64,000 bases of DNA from Rhizobium sp. R635. Its GTDB lineage: Bacteria; Pseudomonadota; Alphaproteobacteria; Rhizobiales; Rhizobiaceae. This document shows positions 9,316 through 17,556 of this stretch, in pieces (position 1 is the first letter of the stretch; each line of letters starts with the position of its first letter). The notes under the pieces were generated by a model. It made no database searches. It had not been told where the DNA came from and saw only the letters and a program-made list of their open reading frames with translations. Both the position numbers and the translations under genes were made by a program. The DNA lies in contig NZ_LOKX01000001.1 of assembly GCF_002211285.1 (NCBI RefSeq), forward strand, positions 496,001-560,000, given 5' to 3'.

Positions 9316-9325
9316 TTATCTATAA
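9316..9325. promoter_or_regulatory. BioR box (TTATCTATAA)
   Basis: Exact consensus match 17 bases before the bioY ATG, between promoter region and ribosome binding site (GAGGAAAG). Bound BioR would block transcription of bioY when biotin is sufficient. Confidence 0.8.
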
Positions 9326-9342
9326 TTTGAGAGGAAAGCCTC

Positions 9343-9933
9343 ATGTCCATGTCTGAACCTTCCCACAGCCTCATCTTCGACCCTCTCCGTCTTTCCAGTC
9401 GGTCGCTGCCGATGAAGGCGGCTTTCGTCCTTTCAGGCACGTTCGTGCTGGCGCTCGCCTCGCAGATCGCCGTGCCGATGGTACCGGTTCCCATCACCAT
9501 GCAGACCTTCGCCGTCACCATGATCGGCGCGCTTTACGGCTGGCGTTTGGGCGCGCTGACCGTGCTCGCCTGGCTCGGCGAAGCCATGTTCGGTTTGCCC
9601 GTTCTCGCCAACGGCAGCGGCGGCCTGGCGCCCTTCGCCGGTCCGACTGCGGGCTACCTTGCCTCCTTCCCGGTCATCGCCGCTCTCGTCGGCTGGCTTT
9701 CCGAGCGCGGCTGGACAGGAGACCGGGTGGTGGCGAGCTTCCTGGCGCATTTTTCAGCCAATCTTCTTTGCCTTGCCATGGGCGGCCTCTACCTTGCCTC
9801 TCTGCTCGGCACGGAAAAGGCATGGGCTCTCGGCGTCGCTCCCTTCATCCTCGGCGCCGTGCTGAAATCCGCTCTCGCCGCCGCAGTGCTGAAGGGCATA
9901 CGCATCTATGGCGGCCGGACGCGGCTCGATTGA
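9343..9933 (+). CDS. bioY: Biotin transporter substrate-binding subunit BioY
   Basis: The S component of the biotin ECF transporter, 196 residues with about six membrane helices. Family hallmarks are VPMVPVPITMQTFAV (residues 46-60) and the glycine-rich LPVLANGSGGLAPFAGPTAGYL (about 86-107). No bioM or bioN is next to it; in many rhizobia bioMN are elsewhere, and BioY alone can also transport. GAGGAAAG gives a good ribosome binding site. Regulated by BioR through the box just upstream. The stop overlaps the TTG start of the DUF1284 gene, so the two are co-translated. Confidence 0.95.
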   Translation: MSMSEPSHSLIFDPLRLSSRSLPMKAAFVLSGTFVLALASQIAVPMVPVPITMQTFAVTMIGALYGWRLGALTVLAWLGEAMFGLPVLANGSGGLAPFAGPTAGYLASFPVIAALVGWLSERGWTGDRVVASFLAHFSANLLCLAMGGLYLASLLGTEKAWALGVAPFILGAVLKSALAAAVLKGIRIYGGRTRLD

Positions 9934-10355
9934 CCGTCCGGCTTCGCGCCCACCATCTGCTCTGCATGCTGACCTTTGTCGGTGAAGGCTATACACCTGC
10001 CTTCATCGCCAATTACCATCGCATCGCCGCGCGTCTTTCGGCCGGAGAGGAGATCGAAATCGTCTCCGGCCCCGACGATATCTGCGCGCCGCTTCTGGAA
10101 GATCCGTCGGCCCATTGTCGCAGTCCCGGTCCCGCACGCCGGGATGAGGCTGCGGCCGAAGCCATCGGCCGCCTGCTTCGCATCGTCATAGGGCAGGGGA
10201 CGCGGATTTCGCCTGACGGAAAACTTCTGCGCCGCCTTCGCCTGCGCTTCGCCATGGAAGACATCCGCGGCGCCTGCGAAGGCTGTGAATGGAGCGAGTT
10301 TTGCAGCGACGTCGCCGGAAGCGGCTTCCGAGACGTGCTCGTTGCGCCTTGTTAG
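9930..10355 (+). CDS. DUF1284 family protein
   Basis: A 141-residue protein starting LTVRLRAHHLLCMLTFVGEGY, the typical N-terminus of DUF1284. The start is the TTG at 9930 that overlaps the bioY stop; the reading frame continues upstream inside bioY but without family sequence. A C-terminal cluster CEGCEWSEFC (about residues 117-126), together with Cys near the N-terminus and in AHCRSP, suggests metal or Fe-S binding. Function is not known; the bioY linkage suggests shared BioR control. The last four bases overlap the convergent ArsR gene. Confidence 0.83.
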   Translation: MTVRLRAHHLLCMLTFVGEGYTPAFIANYHRIAARLSAGEEIEIVSGPDDICAPLLEDPSAHCRSPGPARRDEAAAEAIGRLLRIVIGQGTRISPDGKLLRRLRLRFAMEDIRGACEGCEWSEFCSDVAGSGFRDVLVAPC

Positions 10356-11038
10356 CTTTCCAGCGGAAATAGCCTCAAAAACTGCCTGTCGCCTTCCGGG
10401 GAGAAGATGATGGAGCGGCTTTCGGCCGTCCGCCGCGCCCAGCCTTTGTCGAGGAAGCTTGAAAGCAAGGCCTTGCCGAGGCTGCCGGCAAGATGTGCCC
10501 GCCTTTCGCTCCAGTCGAGGCAGGAGCGGCAGAGCGGCCGCCGCGACGATTTGAGCGCGCCGACGTCAAAGCCGATGCATTTGAGGTCGCTTTCGCCCTT
10601 TTCCGTCAGCGCGAGGCCCTCTCCGATAGCGTCGATCGATCCGGAGGAAATGAGGCTGTCGAGCATGCGCACGCCGTAATCGCCGGCAAGATGATCGTAG
10701 CAGATGCGCGCCTTGCGCAGCACCGGCTCCTTCGGTCCCGGCCGGTGACGCAGATGGCCGCGTCCGGCCGCAAAGCCCATCATGCTTTCGATCAGCCGCG
10801 CGGCCGCCTCGTCGGCAAGCGTGAAATACCGATGCCGCCCTTGTTTGCGCTGGGAAAGCAGCCCGCCGGCTTCGAGCTTGGCAAGATGCGTGCTCGCCGT
10901 CTGCACGGTGATGCCGCCGACGCCGGCAAGCTCGGTCGCCGTCAGCGCCCGGCCGCCGGTCAGCGCCGCCAGCATGTTGGCGCGGGCGGGATCGCCGATG
11001 AGCGCGCCGATCTGCGCAATGTCAGGTCCTTCTTTCAT
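10352..11038 (-). CDS. ArsR-family winged-helix regulator with C-terminal extension
   Basis: A 228-residue regulator, about twice the usual ArsR length. The N-terminal 90 residues are the winged HTH (LTATELAGVGGITVQTASTHL recognition region and the wing QRKQGRHRYF at about 83-92). The remaining 130 residues hold several cysteines (ICYDH, CIGFD, CRSCLDW) that could bind metal or sense redox. It is divergent from the NIPSNAP/ABM pair, which is the probable target. The signal is unknown. Confidence 0.85.
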   Translation of the reverse strand: MKEGPDIAQIGALIGDPARANMLAALTGGRALTATELAGVGGITVQTASTHLAKLEAGGLLSQRKQGRHRYFTLADEAAARLIESMMGFAAGRGHLRHRPGPKEPVLRKARICYDHLAGDYGVRMLDSLISSGSIDAIGEGLALTEKGESDLKCIGFDVGALKSSRRPLCRSCLDWSERRAHLAGSLGKALLSSFLDKGWARRTAESRSIIFSPEGDRQFLRLFPLES

Positions 11039-11108
11039 ACTTCGATCGTAACCGAAGCATCGCCGTCAGGCAATGTGCGAAAACGGATGGAGCGCAAAGG
11101 AGAAACCG

Positions 11109-11438
11109 ATGATCACCTGCTTCATCCGATATGAGATCGATCCCTTCAAGAAGGAGGCCTTCGCTGAATATGCCCGCAACTGGGGCCAGGCGATCCCTCG
11201 CAACGGCGCCGACCTGATCGGCTATTTCGGCCCGCATGAGGGATCGGCAACGACGGCCTACGGCGTCTACAACATCGAAAGCCTCGCAGCCTACGAAGCC
11301 TATCGCGCCAGGCTGGCCGCCGACCCTCTCGGCCGCGAGAATTACGAATTTTCCAGACGCGAGCGCTTCATCCTGAAGGAGGACCGCATCTTCCTGAAGA
11401 ACGTCTCCGCTCCTCACGCCAAGCTGGTGCTGCCATGA
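11109..11438 (+). CDS. NIPSNAP family protein
   Basis: A 109-residue alpha/beta-barrel protein of the NIPSNAP type (MITCFIRYEIDPFKKEAFAEYA, then GYFGPHEGS and the C-terminal RIFLKN). The start at 11109 follows AAAGGAG; an upstream ATG in frame at 11073 has no such site. NIPSNAP proteins are dimeric ferredoxin-like folds without an agreed bacterial role. The gene overlaps the next by four bases (ATGA), forming a two-gene operon divergent from the ArsR regulator. Confidence 0.86.
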   Translation: MITCFIRYEIDPFKKEAFAEYARNWGQAIPRNGADLIGYFGPHEGSATTAYGVYNIESLAAYEAYRARLAADPLGRENYEFSRRERFILKEDRIFLKNVSAPHAKLVLP

Positions 11439-11785
11439 TCGCCGTCATCTTCGAAGTCGTGCCCTATATGGGCGAACGCCACAAATATCTGGATCTGGCG
11501 GGCGAACTGCGCGCCGAGCTCGAAAAGATCGACGGCTTCATCTCGATCGAGCGTTTCGAGAGCCTGACGAACCGCGGCAAGCTGCTGTCGCTCTCCTTCT
11601 TCCGCGACGAGGAGGCGGTCAAGGAATGGCGCAACCGTGAAGCCCATCGGGCCGCCCAGCAGGCCGGCCGCGGCGGCATCTTCGCCGATTACCGGCTGCG
11701 GATTGCCAATGTCATGCGCGATTACGGCATGTTCGAACGCGACGAGGCGCCGGCCGACAGCCGCAAGGTTCACGATGCGGCGTGA
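11435..11785 (+). CDS. Antibiotic biosynthesis monooxygenase (ABM) domain protein
   Basis: A 116-residue ferredoxin-like dimeric domain of the ABM group (FEVVPYMGERHKYLDLAGEL, then GFISIERFES and the SFFRDEEAVKEWR strand-helix). Such proteins act on quinones or haem-like compounds, or have structural roles. It overlaps the NIPSNAP gene and would be co-produced with it. No catalytic residue can be singled out. Confidence 0.86.
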   Translation: MIAVIFEVVPYMGERHKYLDLAGELRAELEKIDGFISIERFESLTNRGKLLSLSFFRDEEAVKEWRNREAHRAAQQAGRGGIFADYRLRIANVMRDYGMFERDEAPADSRKVHDAA

Positions 11786-11857
11786 GGATGGGAGGGTGGC
11801 CACCACAATAAAATCCCGAAATCGGCCACTGCTTCAGGCTTTGGTAACTAAGTTGCG

Positions 11858-11878
11858 TAACCATAATGGAGAGTTAAG
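11858..11878. promoter_or_regulatory. Possible CtrA half-sites upstream of ccrM
   Basis: TAACCAT at 11858-11864 and GTTAAG at 11873-11878 resemble CtrA half-sites, and ccrM is CtrA-activated in Caulobacter and Sinorhizobium. The full TTAA-N7-TTAA element is not present, so this is a weak call based mostly on known regulation of the gene. Confidence 0.3.
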
Positions 11879-11892
11879 CGTAGAGCGTATGA

Positions 11893-13035
<1,143 letters not shown>

Positions 13036-13100
13036 GCAGCGCCTTCGCGGGATCGAGATACCTTCTTCCGGTTTCCTCCAGTTGCGGGAGAAGGCCAAGG

Positions 13101-13130
13101 CGCCCGGGGCTTGAACCCCGGGCGTCTTCT
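13101..13130. terminator. Terminator hairpin after ccrM
   Basis: Nine-base perfect stem CGCCCGGGG / CCCCGGGCG with a six-base loop, followed by a pyrimidine-rich TCTTCTATTTCT tract. It lies between convergent ccrM and the SnoaL-like gene and may serve both directions. Confidence 0.75.
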
Positions 13131-13147
13131 ATTTCTGAAGTGCTGTT

Positions 13148-13513
13148 TCAGAAATCCTTGTAATCGGTGACTTCGACGCGCCTGATGCGACCGTCCTCAT
13201 CGAAGGTGATGGTCTCCTCGCCCTCGCGCACCAGCGGCTTGCCCGTCTGGCTGTGGGTGGCGCGGAGCGACCAGACGGCGCGGCCGGAAAGCGGCGTCAG
13301 CCGCTCCACCAGCGAATTATCCGCCGTCTGATCGGGATAGTCGTCGAAATAGCGCCGGAAGGCGGCCATGATCTCCGCCCGCCCGGCAAGGCTGCCGACG
13401 CCGTTCGAGACATAGGTCGCATCCTCGGCGAAGTAGCCCTCGATAAGGGGAAAATCGAGGGCGTTGATCGCGGCATGGAAGCGTTCGATTTCTTCTGCCG
13501 GGTCGAAGGCCAT
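13148..13513 (-). CDS. SnoaL-like / NTF2-fold protein
   Basis: A 121-residue protein of the NTF2-like superfamily (EEIERFHAAINALDFPLIEGY, then GRAEIMAAFRRYF and the C-terminal strand pair). Members bind small hydrophobic ligands or act as isomerases and hydrolases; the substrate is not readable from the sequence. It starts five bases after the stop of the HAD gene and ends the mutY - HAD - SnoaL operon. Confidence 0.84.
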   Translation of the reverse strand: MAFDPAEEIERFHAAINALDFPLIEGYFAEDATYVSNGVGSLAGRAEIMAAFRRYFDDYPDQTADNSLVERLTPLSGRAVWSLRATHSQTGKPLVREGEETITFDEDGRIRRVEVTDYKDF

Positions 13514-13518
13514 AGGTC

Positions 13519-14133
13519 TCAGACCGTCAGGCCGTAAGCGGCGAGATCGCTGCGCAGTTTCTCCGCGCCTGAAAACAGCACCGCATTCCAGCCGAAGGCC
13601 TTGGCGCCTTCGACATTGGCCGGCGCGTCGTCGATGAAGATCGTCGCGGCGGGATCGAGGCCGAACGTTTTCGTATGGGTCTCGTAGATCGCGATATCGG
13701 GTTTGATCAGGCCGACATCGCCGGAAACGGTGACGCCGCGCGGCAGGTTGAGGAAGGGAAAGCGCACTTGCGCTTCGCGGAAGGTGTCGGAGGCGAAATT
13801 GGTGAGCATCGTCACGTCACGTCCTTCGGCGATCAGACCTTCCATGATCGCGACGCTGTCGTCATAGGCATGCGGCACCATCTCGTGCCAATATTTGCGG
13901 AAGGCGCGAATATGCTCCTCGCGGGCAGGGTGCTGCGCGATCAGCAGCGCTTCGGCATCCGCCCAGGTGCGGCCGCGGTCTTGCTCGACGTTCCAATCGT
14001 GGGTGCAGATATTGGCGAAAAACCAGTTGCGCTCGGTCTCATCAGGAATGAGGCGGCTGAAGGGAAGATGCGGATCGTAATGAATAAGGACTTTGCCGAT
14101 ATCGAAAACGATATGCTTTATGTCGGTGGTCAT
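13519..14133 (-). CDS. HAD-family hydrolase
   Basis: A 204-residue HAD-IA hydrolase. Motif I is FDIGKVLIHYDP, where the usual second Asp is replaced by Gly-Lys (DIGKV), as in YihX/haloacid dehalogenase-like members; motif II TNFAS, motif III KPD and motif IV FIDDAPANVEGA are intact. The start at 14133 has AAAGG six bases upstream; the alternative ATG at 14139 is too close to that site. It begins two bases after the mutY stop. Because the general acid Asp is missing from motif I, a dehalogenase-like rather than phosphatase role is possible. Confidence 0.85.
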   Translation of the reverse strand: MTTDIKHIVFDIGKVLIHYDPHLPFSRLIPDETERNWFFANICTHDWNVEQDRGRTWADAEALLIAQHPAREEHIRAFRKYWHEMVPHAYDDSVAIMEGLIAEGRDVTMLTNFASDTFREAQVRFPFLNLPRGVTVSGDVGLIKPDIAIYETHTKTFGLDPAATIFIDDAPANVEGAKAFGWNAVLFSGAEKLRSDLAAYGLTV

Positions 14134-14135
14134 GG

Positions 14136-15227
14136 TCATCCTTTGGATGTTTTGAACGCGAGAGGAATAGCCGCTGCGATCGCTTTTTTCATGACGGTCG
14201 GCAAGGCCTGGGCTTCAAGATTTGTAACCGGCTCCCACCATCCGTCATTCGTGCCGACCCTGGCCACAACCGCCGTGCGGTAGATCGAAAGCCTGAGCTC
14301 GAAATGGGTGAAGACGTGGATGACGGTACCGCAGGCCTGCCAGGCGGCATCGAAAGGAGCGGCTGAGGCCGAGGTCTCGCCGTCGATGCGCGCCGTCCAA
14401 GCCGTCGTCGGCACCTCGGTCATGCCGCCGAGCAGGCCGCTTTCGCCGCGCCGCCGCAATAGGATCTCACCCTCATCAGTCACCGCGATGAAGGCCGCCC
14501 CGTTTCGTACCGGCTTCTCCTTCTTCGCCGCCTTGACGGGAAAGAATTCGGGATCGGAAAGCCTGAGCGCTTCGCACGATCCCCTGAAGGGACAGAGCGA
14601 GCAGGCCGGCCGCTTCGGAGTGCAGATCGTGGCGCCGAGATCCATCATCGCCTGCGCAAAATCGCCGGGCCGATCGGCTGGCGTCATCATCGCCACCTTC
14701 TCCTTCATCAGCGGCTTGGCGGCTGGAAGCGCCGTCGTGATCGCATAAAGCCTGGAGATCACCCGCTCTACGTTGCCGTCCATGACAGCCGCCTGCCGGT
14801 TGAAGGCGATGGCGGCGACGGCTGCTGCCGTATAATCGCCGATGCCGGGCAGCGATTTGAGGCCCTCTTCGGTGTCGGGAAAGACGCCGCCATGCTGACG
14901 GGCTACGGCCTCGGCGCATTTCTTCAGGTTGCGGGCGCGCGCGTAATAGCCGAGCCCGGCCCAAGCGGCCATCACCTCGTCGTTTTCGGCCTCGGCAAGA
15001 TCGGTAACCCCAGGCCAGCGCTGGAGAAAACGCGCGAAATAGGGTTTCACCGCCTGCACGGTCGTCTGTTGCAGCATCACCTCCGAAAGCCAGACGTGAT
15101 AGGGATCGGCCTTGACGCCGCGGGTCGCCATGCCGGGCGAGATGCGCCAGGGCAGGTCGCGGTGGTGCCGGTCGTACCATTCGAGGAGGGGCTTTGCCGA
15201 GGGCGTGTCGAGTGTCTTGGTCGTCAT
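14136..15227 (-). CDS. mutY: A/G-specific adenine DNA glycosylase
   Basis: MutY removes adenine mispaired with 8-oxoguanine. The 363-residue protein carries the catalytic Glu in SEVMLQQTTV, the helix-hairpin-helix LPGIGDYTAAAV followed by the catalytic Asp in VMDGNVERV, a 4Fe-4S loop with C-X6-C-X2-C-X5-C spacing (CTPKRPACSLCPFRGSC), and a C-terminal NUDIX-like domain that reads 8-oxoG. The ATG at 15227 fits the family; the open frame continues a further 195 codons upstream only because it is antisense to the DUF721 gene. Divergent from DUF721. Confidence 0.97.
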   Translation of the reverse strand: MTTKTLDTPSAKPLLEWYDRHHRDLPWRISPGMATRGVKADPYHVWLSEVMLQQTTVQAVKPYFARFLQRWPGVTDLAEAENDEVMAAWAGLGYYARARNLKKCAEAVARQHGGVFPDTEEGLKSLPGIGDYTAAAVAAIAFNRQAAVMDGNVERVISRLYAITTALPAAKPLMKEKVAMMTPADRPGDFAQAMMDLGATICTPKRPACSLCPFRGSCEALRLSDPEFFPVKAAKKEKPVRNGAAFIAVTDEGEILLRRRGESGLLGGMTEVPTTAWTARIDGETSASAAPFDAAWQACGTVIHVFTHFELRLSIYRTAVVARVGTNDGWWEPVTNLEAQALPTVMKKAIAAAIPLAFKTSKG

Positions 15228-15323
15228 GATTTGCCGCAATGGGGGGAAGGCTCTATACTTGGCGAAGCAACGCCGCGGGATCAAGCCGGTCGTGCGAATT
15301 GGCGGCGGCGCCTGAAGGTTTCG

Positions 15324-15818
15324 ATGAGTTATCCACGCAAAGATGTGAAGCAGATTTCCGAGCTGGCGAACGGGCTGATCGATCCCGTCCTTGCGCGCCG
15401 CGCCGGCATCAACACGGCGCTGCTCGGCTCGTGGAGCGAAATCGCCGGCGAGGATTTCGCCGATTGTACCCGGCCGGAAAAGATCGCCTGGGCGCGCGGC
15501 GGCGATGAGGGCAGCTTCCGCCCCGGCGTTCTGACGATCGCCTGCGAAGGCGCGCGCGCTCTCTTCCTCACCCATGCCCAGGGCGAGCTCATCCAGCGCA
15601 TCAACAGCTTCTTCGGCTTCGCCGCCGTCCACCAAATCCGCATCGTCCAAAAGCCGGTCTCCCAGGCCGTGCGCCGCTCCCGCGCCCCCGCGCCGCTGAA
15701 AGGCGAGGCCGCCCGCAAGCTTGAGGGTATGATGGAGGGCATCGAAGGCGACAAGCTGCGGCAGGCGATCCAGCGTTTGGGGACTGCGGTGATGGGGAAG
15801 CGGGGAAATCAACGCTAG
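15324..15818 (+). CDS. DUF721 (DciA-like) protein
   Basis: A 164-residue protein with the DUF721 domain in its first 100 residues (ISELANGLIDPVLARRAG, then LGSWSEIAGEDFADCTRPEKI and LTIACEGARALFL). DciA proteins load the replicative helicase in bacteria lacking DnaC, so a replication role is plausible. AAGG precedes the ATG. The C-terminal third is basic. The next genes on the same strand after the TA pair are the DsbA-like gene and smc, an order conserved in rhizobia. Confidence 0.85.
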   Translation: MSYPRKDVKQISELANGLIDPVLARRAGINTALLGSWSEIAGEDFADCTRPEKIAWARGGDEGSFRPGVLTIACEGARALFLTHAQGELIQRINSFFGFAAVHQIRIVQKPVSQAVRRSRAPAPLKGEAARKLEGMMEGIEGDKLRQAIQRLGTAVMGKRGNQR

Positions 15819-15864
15819 CGTTTCATTTGCCTGCGGCGGGCCACTGGTGATCGAAGCTTCTGAG

Positions 15865-15882
15865 TGCTATATTTGTATAGCA
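15865..15882. promoter_or_regulatory. Operator of the RelB-like antitoxin
   Basis: Perfect inverted repeat TGCTATA-TTTG-TATAGCA, 14 bases before the antitoxin ATG. Position and symmetry suit autorepression by a ribbon-helix-helix antitoxin. Confidence 0.6.
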
Positions 15883-15896
15883 AATAGGAGAAGATC

Positions 15897-16121
15897 ATGC
15901 TGGCCTTGCGGTTGCCGCCAGAAATCGAAGCACGGCTCGATGAGCTTGCCAAGCGCACAGGTCGTAGTAAGAGCTTTTATGCGCGTCAAGCCATTCTCGA
16001 ACATCTCGATGATCTCGAAGATATCTATCTCGCCGAAAAGAGGCTCGAAGAGCTTCGTCGGGGTGAGAGTGACACTGTCTCGCTGGCCGAACTGATGGCG
16101 CGTCATGGCATGGAAAATTGA
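15897..16121 (+). CDS. Ribbon-helix-helix antitoxin, RelB/DinJ-type
   Basis: A 74-residue protein. The N-terminal MLALRLPPEIEARLDELAKRTGRSKSF is a ribbon-helix-helix DNA-binding motif; the C-terminal half (EKRLEELRRGESDTVSLAEL) is the toxin-binding tail. It overlaps the toxin gene by 17 bases. TAGGAG provides a good ribosome binding site. The operator just upstream fits autoregulation. Confidence 0.87.
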   Translation: MLALRLPPEIEARLDELAKRTGRSKSFYARQAILEHLDDLEDIYLAEKRLEELRRGESDTVSLAELMARHGMEN

Positions 16122-16374
16122 GTTTCACCGAGCCGCCGAACGTGAGCTTGAGAAACTTGGACATGAGGCGGTTCGCCGGATACTCCGATTTCTCAACGAT
16201 CGTGTTGCAAAGCTGGACGACCCCAGGTCCATCGGAGAGGCGCTTAAGGGGTCTGAACTCGGTGATTTCTGGAAATATCGCGTCGGGGACTATCGGGTAA
16301 TCGCCAGTATCGACGATGGAGCTGTGCGAATCTTCATCGTGAGGATTGGTAACCGCCGCGATGTCTACCGATGA
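16105..16374 (+). CDS. RelE/ParE-family toxin
   Basis: An 89-residue toxin (WKIEFHRAAERELEKLGHEAVRRI, ending with the conserved GDYRVIASIDDGAVRIFIVRIGNRRDVYR strand region). The Arg residues of the C-terminal strands (YRVI, VRIGNR, DVYR) match RelE-type ribosome-dependent mRNA interferases. It follows the RHH antitoxin with overlap, so translation is coupled. Full length, no sign of decay. Confidence 0.9.
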   Translation: MAWKIEFHRAAERELEKLGHEAVRRILRFLNDRVAKLDDPRSIGEALKGSELGDFWKYRVGDYRVIASIDDGAVRIFIVRIGNRRDVYR

Positions 16375-16524
16375 AATCCGCAAGCGGATCGATCGTGATT
16401 TTGTCTGGTTGTCTTCCCAAGGTCACAATTCTTTGAAGGAAGTTGGCGAACCGTGGCTTGTGAGCGGCCGCCAGCCGTTATATCGCACAGTCATGCCGCC
16501 ACTCTCATTACTTATGGGGAACCC

Positions 16525-17301
16525 ATGCAGATGTCCGAAATGCAACTGACGAAACGCCGCCTCCTGGGTGGGATCGCCATCGCCGCAGCTGCCGCAGCGC
16601 TTGCCGCCTGCAATGACAGCAAGGACGCTGCCGATGCTTCGTCCTCCGGCAAGACCATGGCCGACGGCACCAATGTCGACACCATCCAGACGGCTGCCAC
16701 TTCGGGCACCGAAATCCCGCAGCCGGATGGCGATGTCGATATGGCTGAGGTGCTGAAGCCGGGTGCGCTGCCGGAAATGGCGCTGGGTAAGGCCGACGCC
16801 CCGGTCAAGATCGTCGAATACATGTCGATGACCTGCCCGCATTGCGCTCACTTCCACAACACCACTTTCGACACGATCAAGCAGAAATATGTCGACAGCG
16901 GCAAGGTGCAGTTCATCATTCGTGAATTCCCATTCGACCCGCGTGCGGCCGCCGCCTTCATGCTCGCCCGCTGCAGCGCTTCCAATCCCGAGCAGTTGAG
17001 CACGCCGGAGCAGTATTTCCCGATGGTTTCGATGCTGTTCAAGCAGCAGCAGGTATGGGCCGCCGCCGATGATGGCCGCGCCGCACTGCTGCAGATGTCG
17101 AAGCTTGCCGGATTTACTGAGGATAGCTTCACGAAATGCTTGACGAACCAGAAGCTTCTGGATGAAGTGAACGCCACGCGGGAAAGAGGTTCCAAGGATT
17201 TCGGCGTCAACGCCACGCCGACTTTCCTCATCAATGGCAAGCGCTACTCTGGAGACATGCCGGTTGACACCATGTCGGCGCTCATCGACAGCCTCATCTG
17301 A
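16525..17301 (+). CDS. DsbA-like thiol:disulfide interchange lipoprotein
   Basis: A 258-residue exported thioredoxin-fold protein. A basic start (TKRRLLGG) and hydrophobic stretch end at an LAAC lipobox with Cys29, so it is probably anchored to the inner membrane. The active site TCPHC has cysteines at 104 and 107, and the cis-Pro loop is NATPTFLING. The domain is the DsbA/BdbD type with helical insertion. The ATG at 16525 has GGGGA upstream. It would introduce disulfides in periplasmic proteins. Precedes smc with the RIME repeat between. Confidence 0.9.
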   Translation: MQMSEMQLTKRRLLGGIAIAAAAAALAACNDSKDAADASSSGKTMADGTNVDTIQTAATSGTEIPQPDGDVDMAEVLKPGALPEMALGKADAPVKIVEYMSMTCPHCAHFHNTTFDTIKQKYVDSGKVQFIIREFPFDPRAAAAFMLARCSASNPEQLSTPEQYFPMVSMLFKQQQVWAAADDGRAALLQMSKLAGFTEDSFTKCLTNQKLLDEVNATRERGSKDFGVNATPTFLINGKRYSGDMPVDTMSALIDSLI

Positions 17302-17380
17302 AGCGGACCGTTTCGACATGACGGGCGACGGCGAAAGCCGTGCGCCCGTTTTTGGTTTTCAGCGCAGTTTGCGGGTGTGG

Positions 17381-17533
17381 CCCCCTCATCCGCCCTACGG
17401 GCACCTTCTCCCCGCTGGGGAGAAGAGGGAGTCGAGAGGTCGCGGCACATCCCCTTCGCCTCAGCGGGGGTTCGAAGGACGGGTCGAGACCCGTGGCTCG
17501 ACCCCGGTAGGTGCCGGCAGGCGGATGAGGGGG
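17381..17533. repeat. RIME-type palindromic repeat between dsbA-like gene and smc
   Basis: Starts CCCCCTCATCCGCCCTACGG and ends in the inverted GCGGATGAGGGGG. Contains the CTCCCCGCTGGGGAG hairpin. RIME elements are intergenic mosaic repeats of rhizobia. Its first 77 bases match the reverse complement of the copy ending at 25898 in 74 positions. Confidence 0.8.
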
Positions 17534-17556
17534 TTTCCTGCCGTGGATATTTCCGC

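Noticed and set aside
14892..15323. N-terminal extension of the DUF721 protein
   Set aside because: It runs antisense through mutY. The DUF721 domain begins after the ATG at 15324.
15228..15812. N-terminal extension of MutY
   Set aside because: Antisense to the DUF721 gene; MutY homology starts at 15227.
17377..17556. 60-residue N-terminal extension of SMC
   Set aside because: It is translated RIME repeat; SMC proteins start at MKFNKL.
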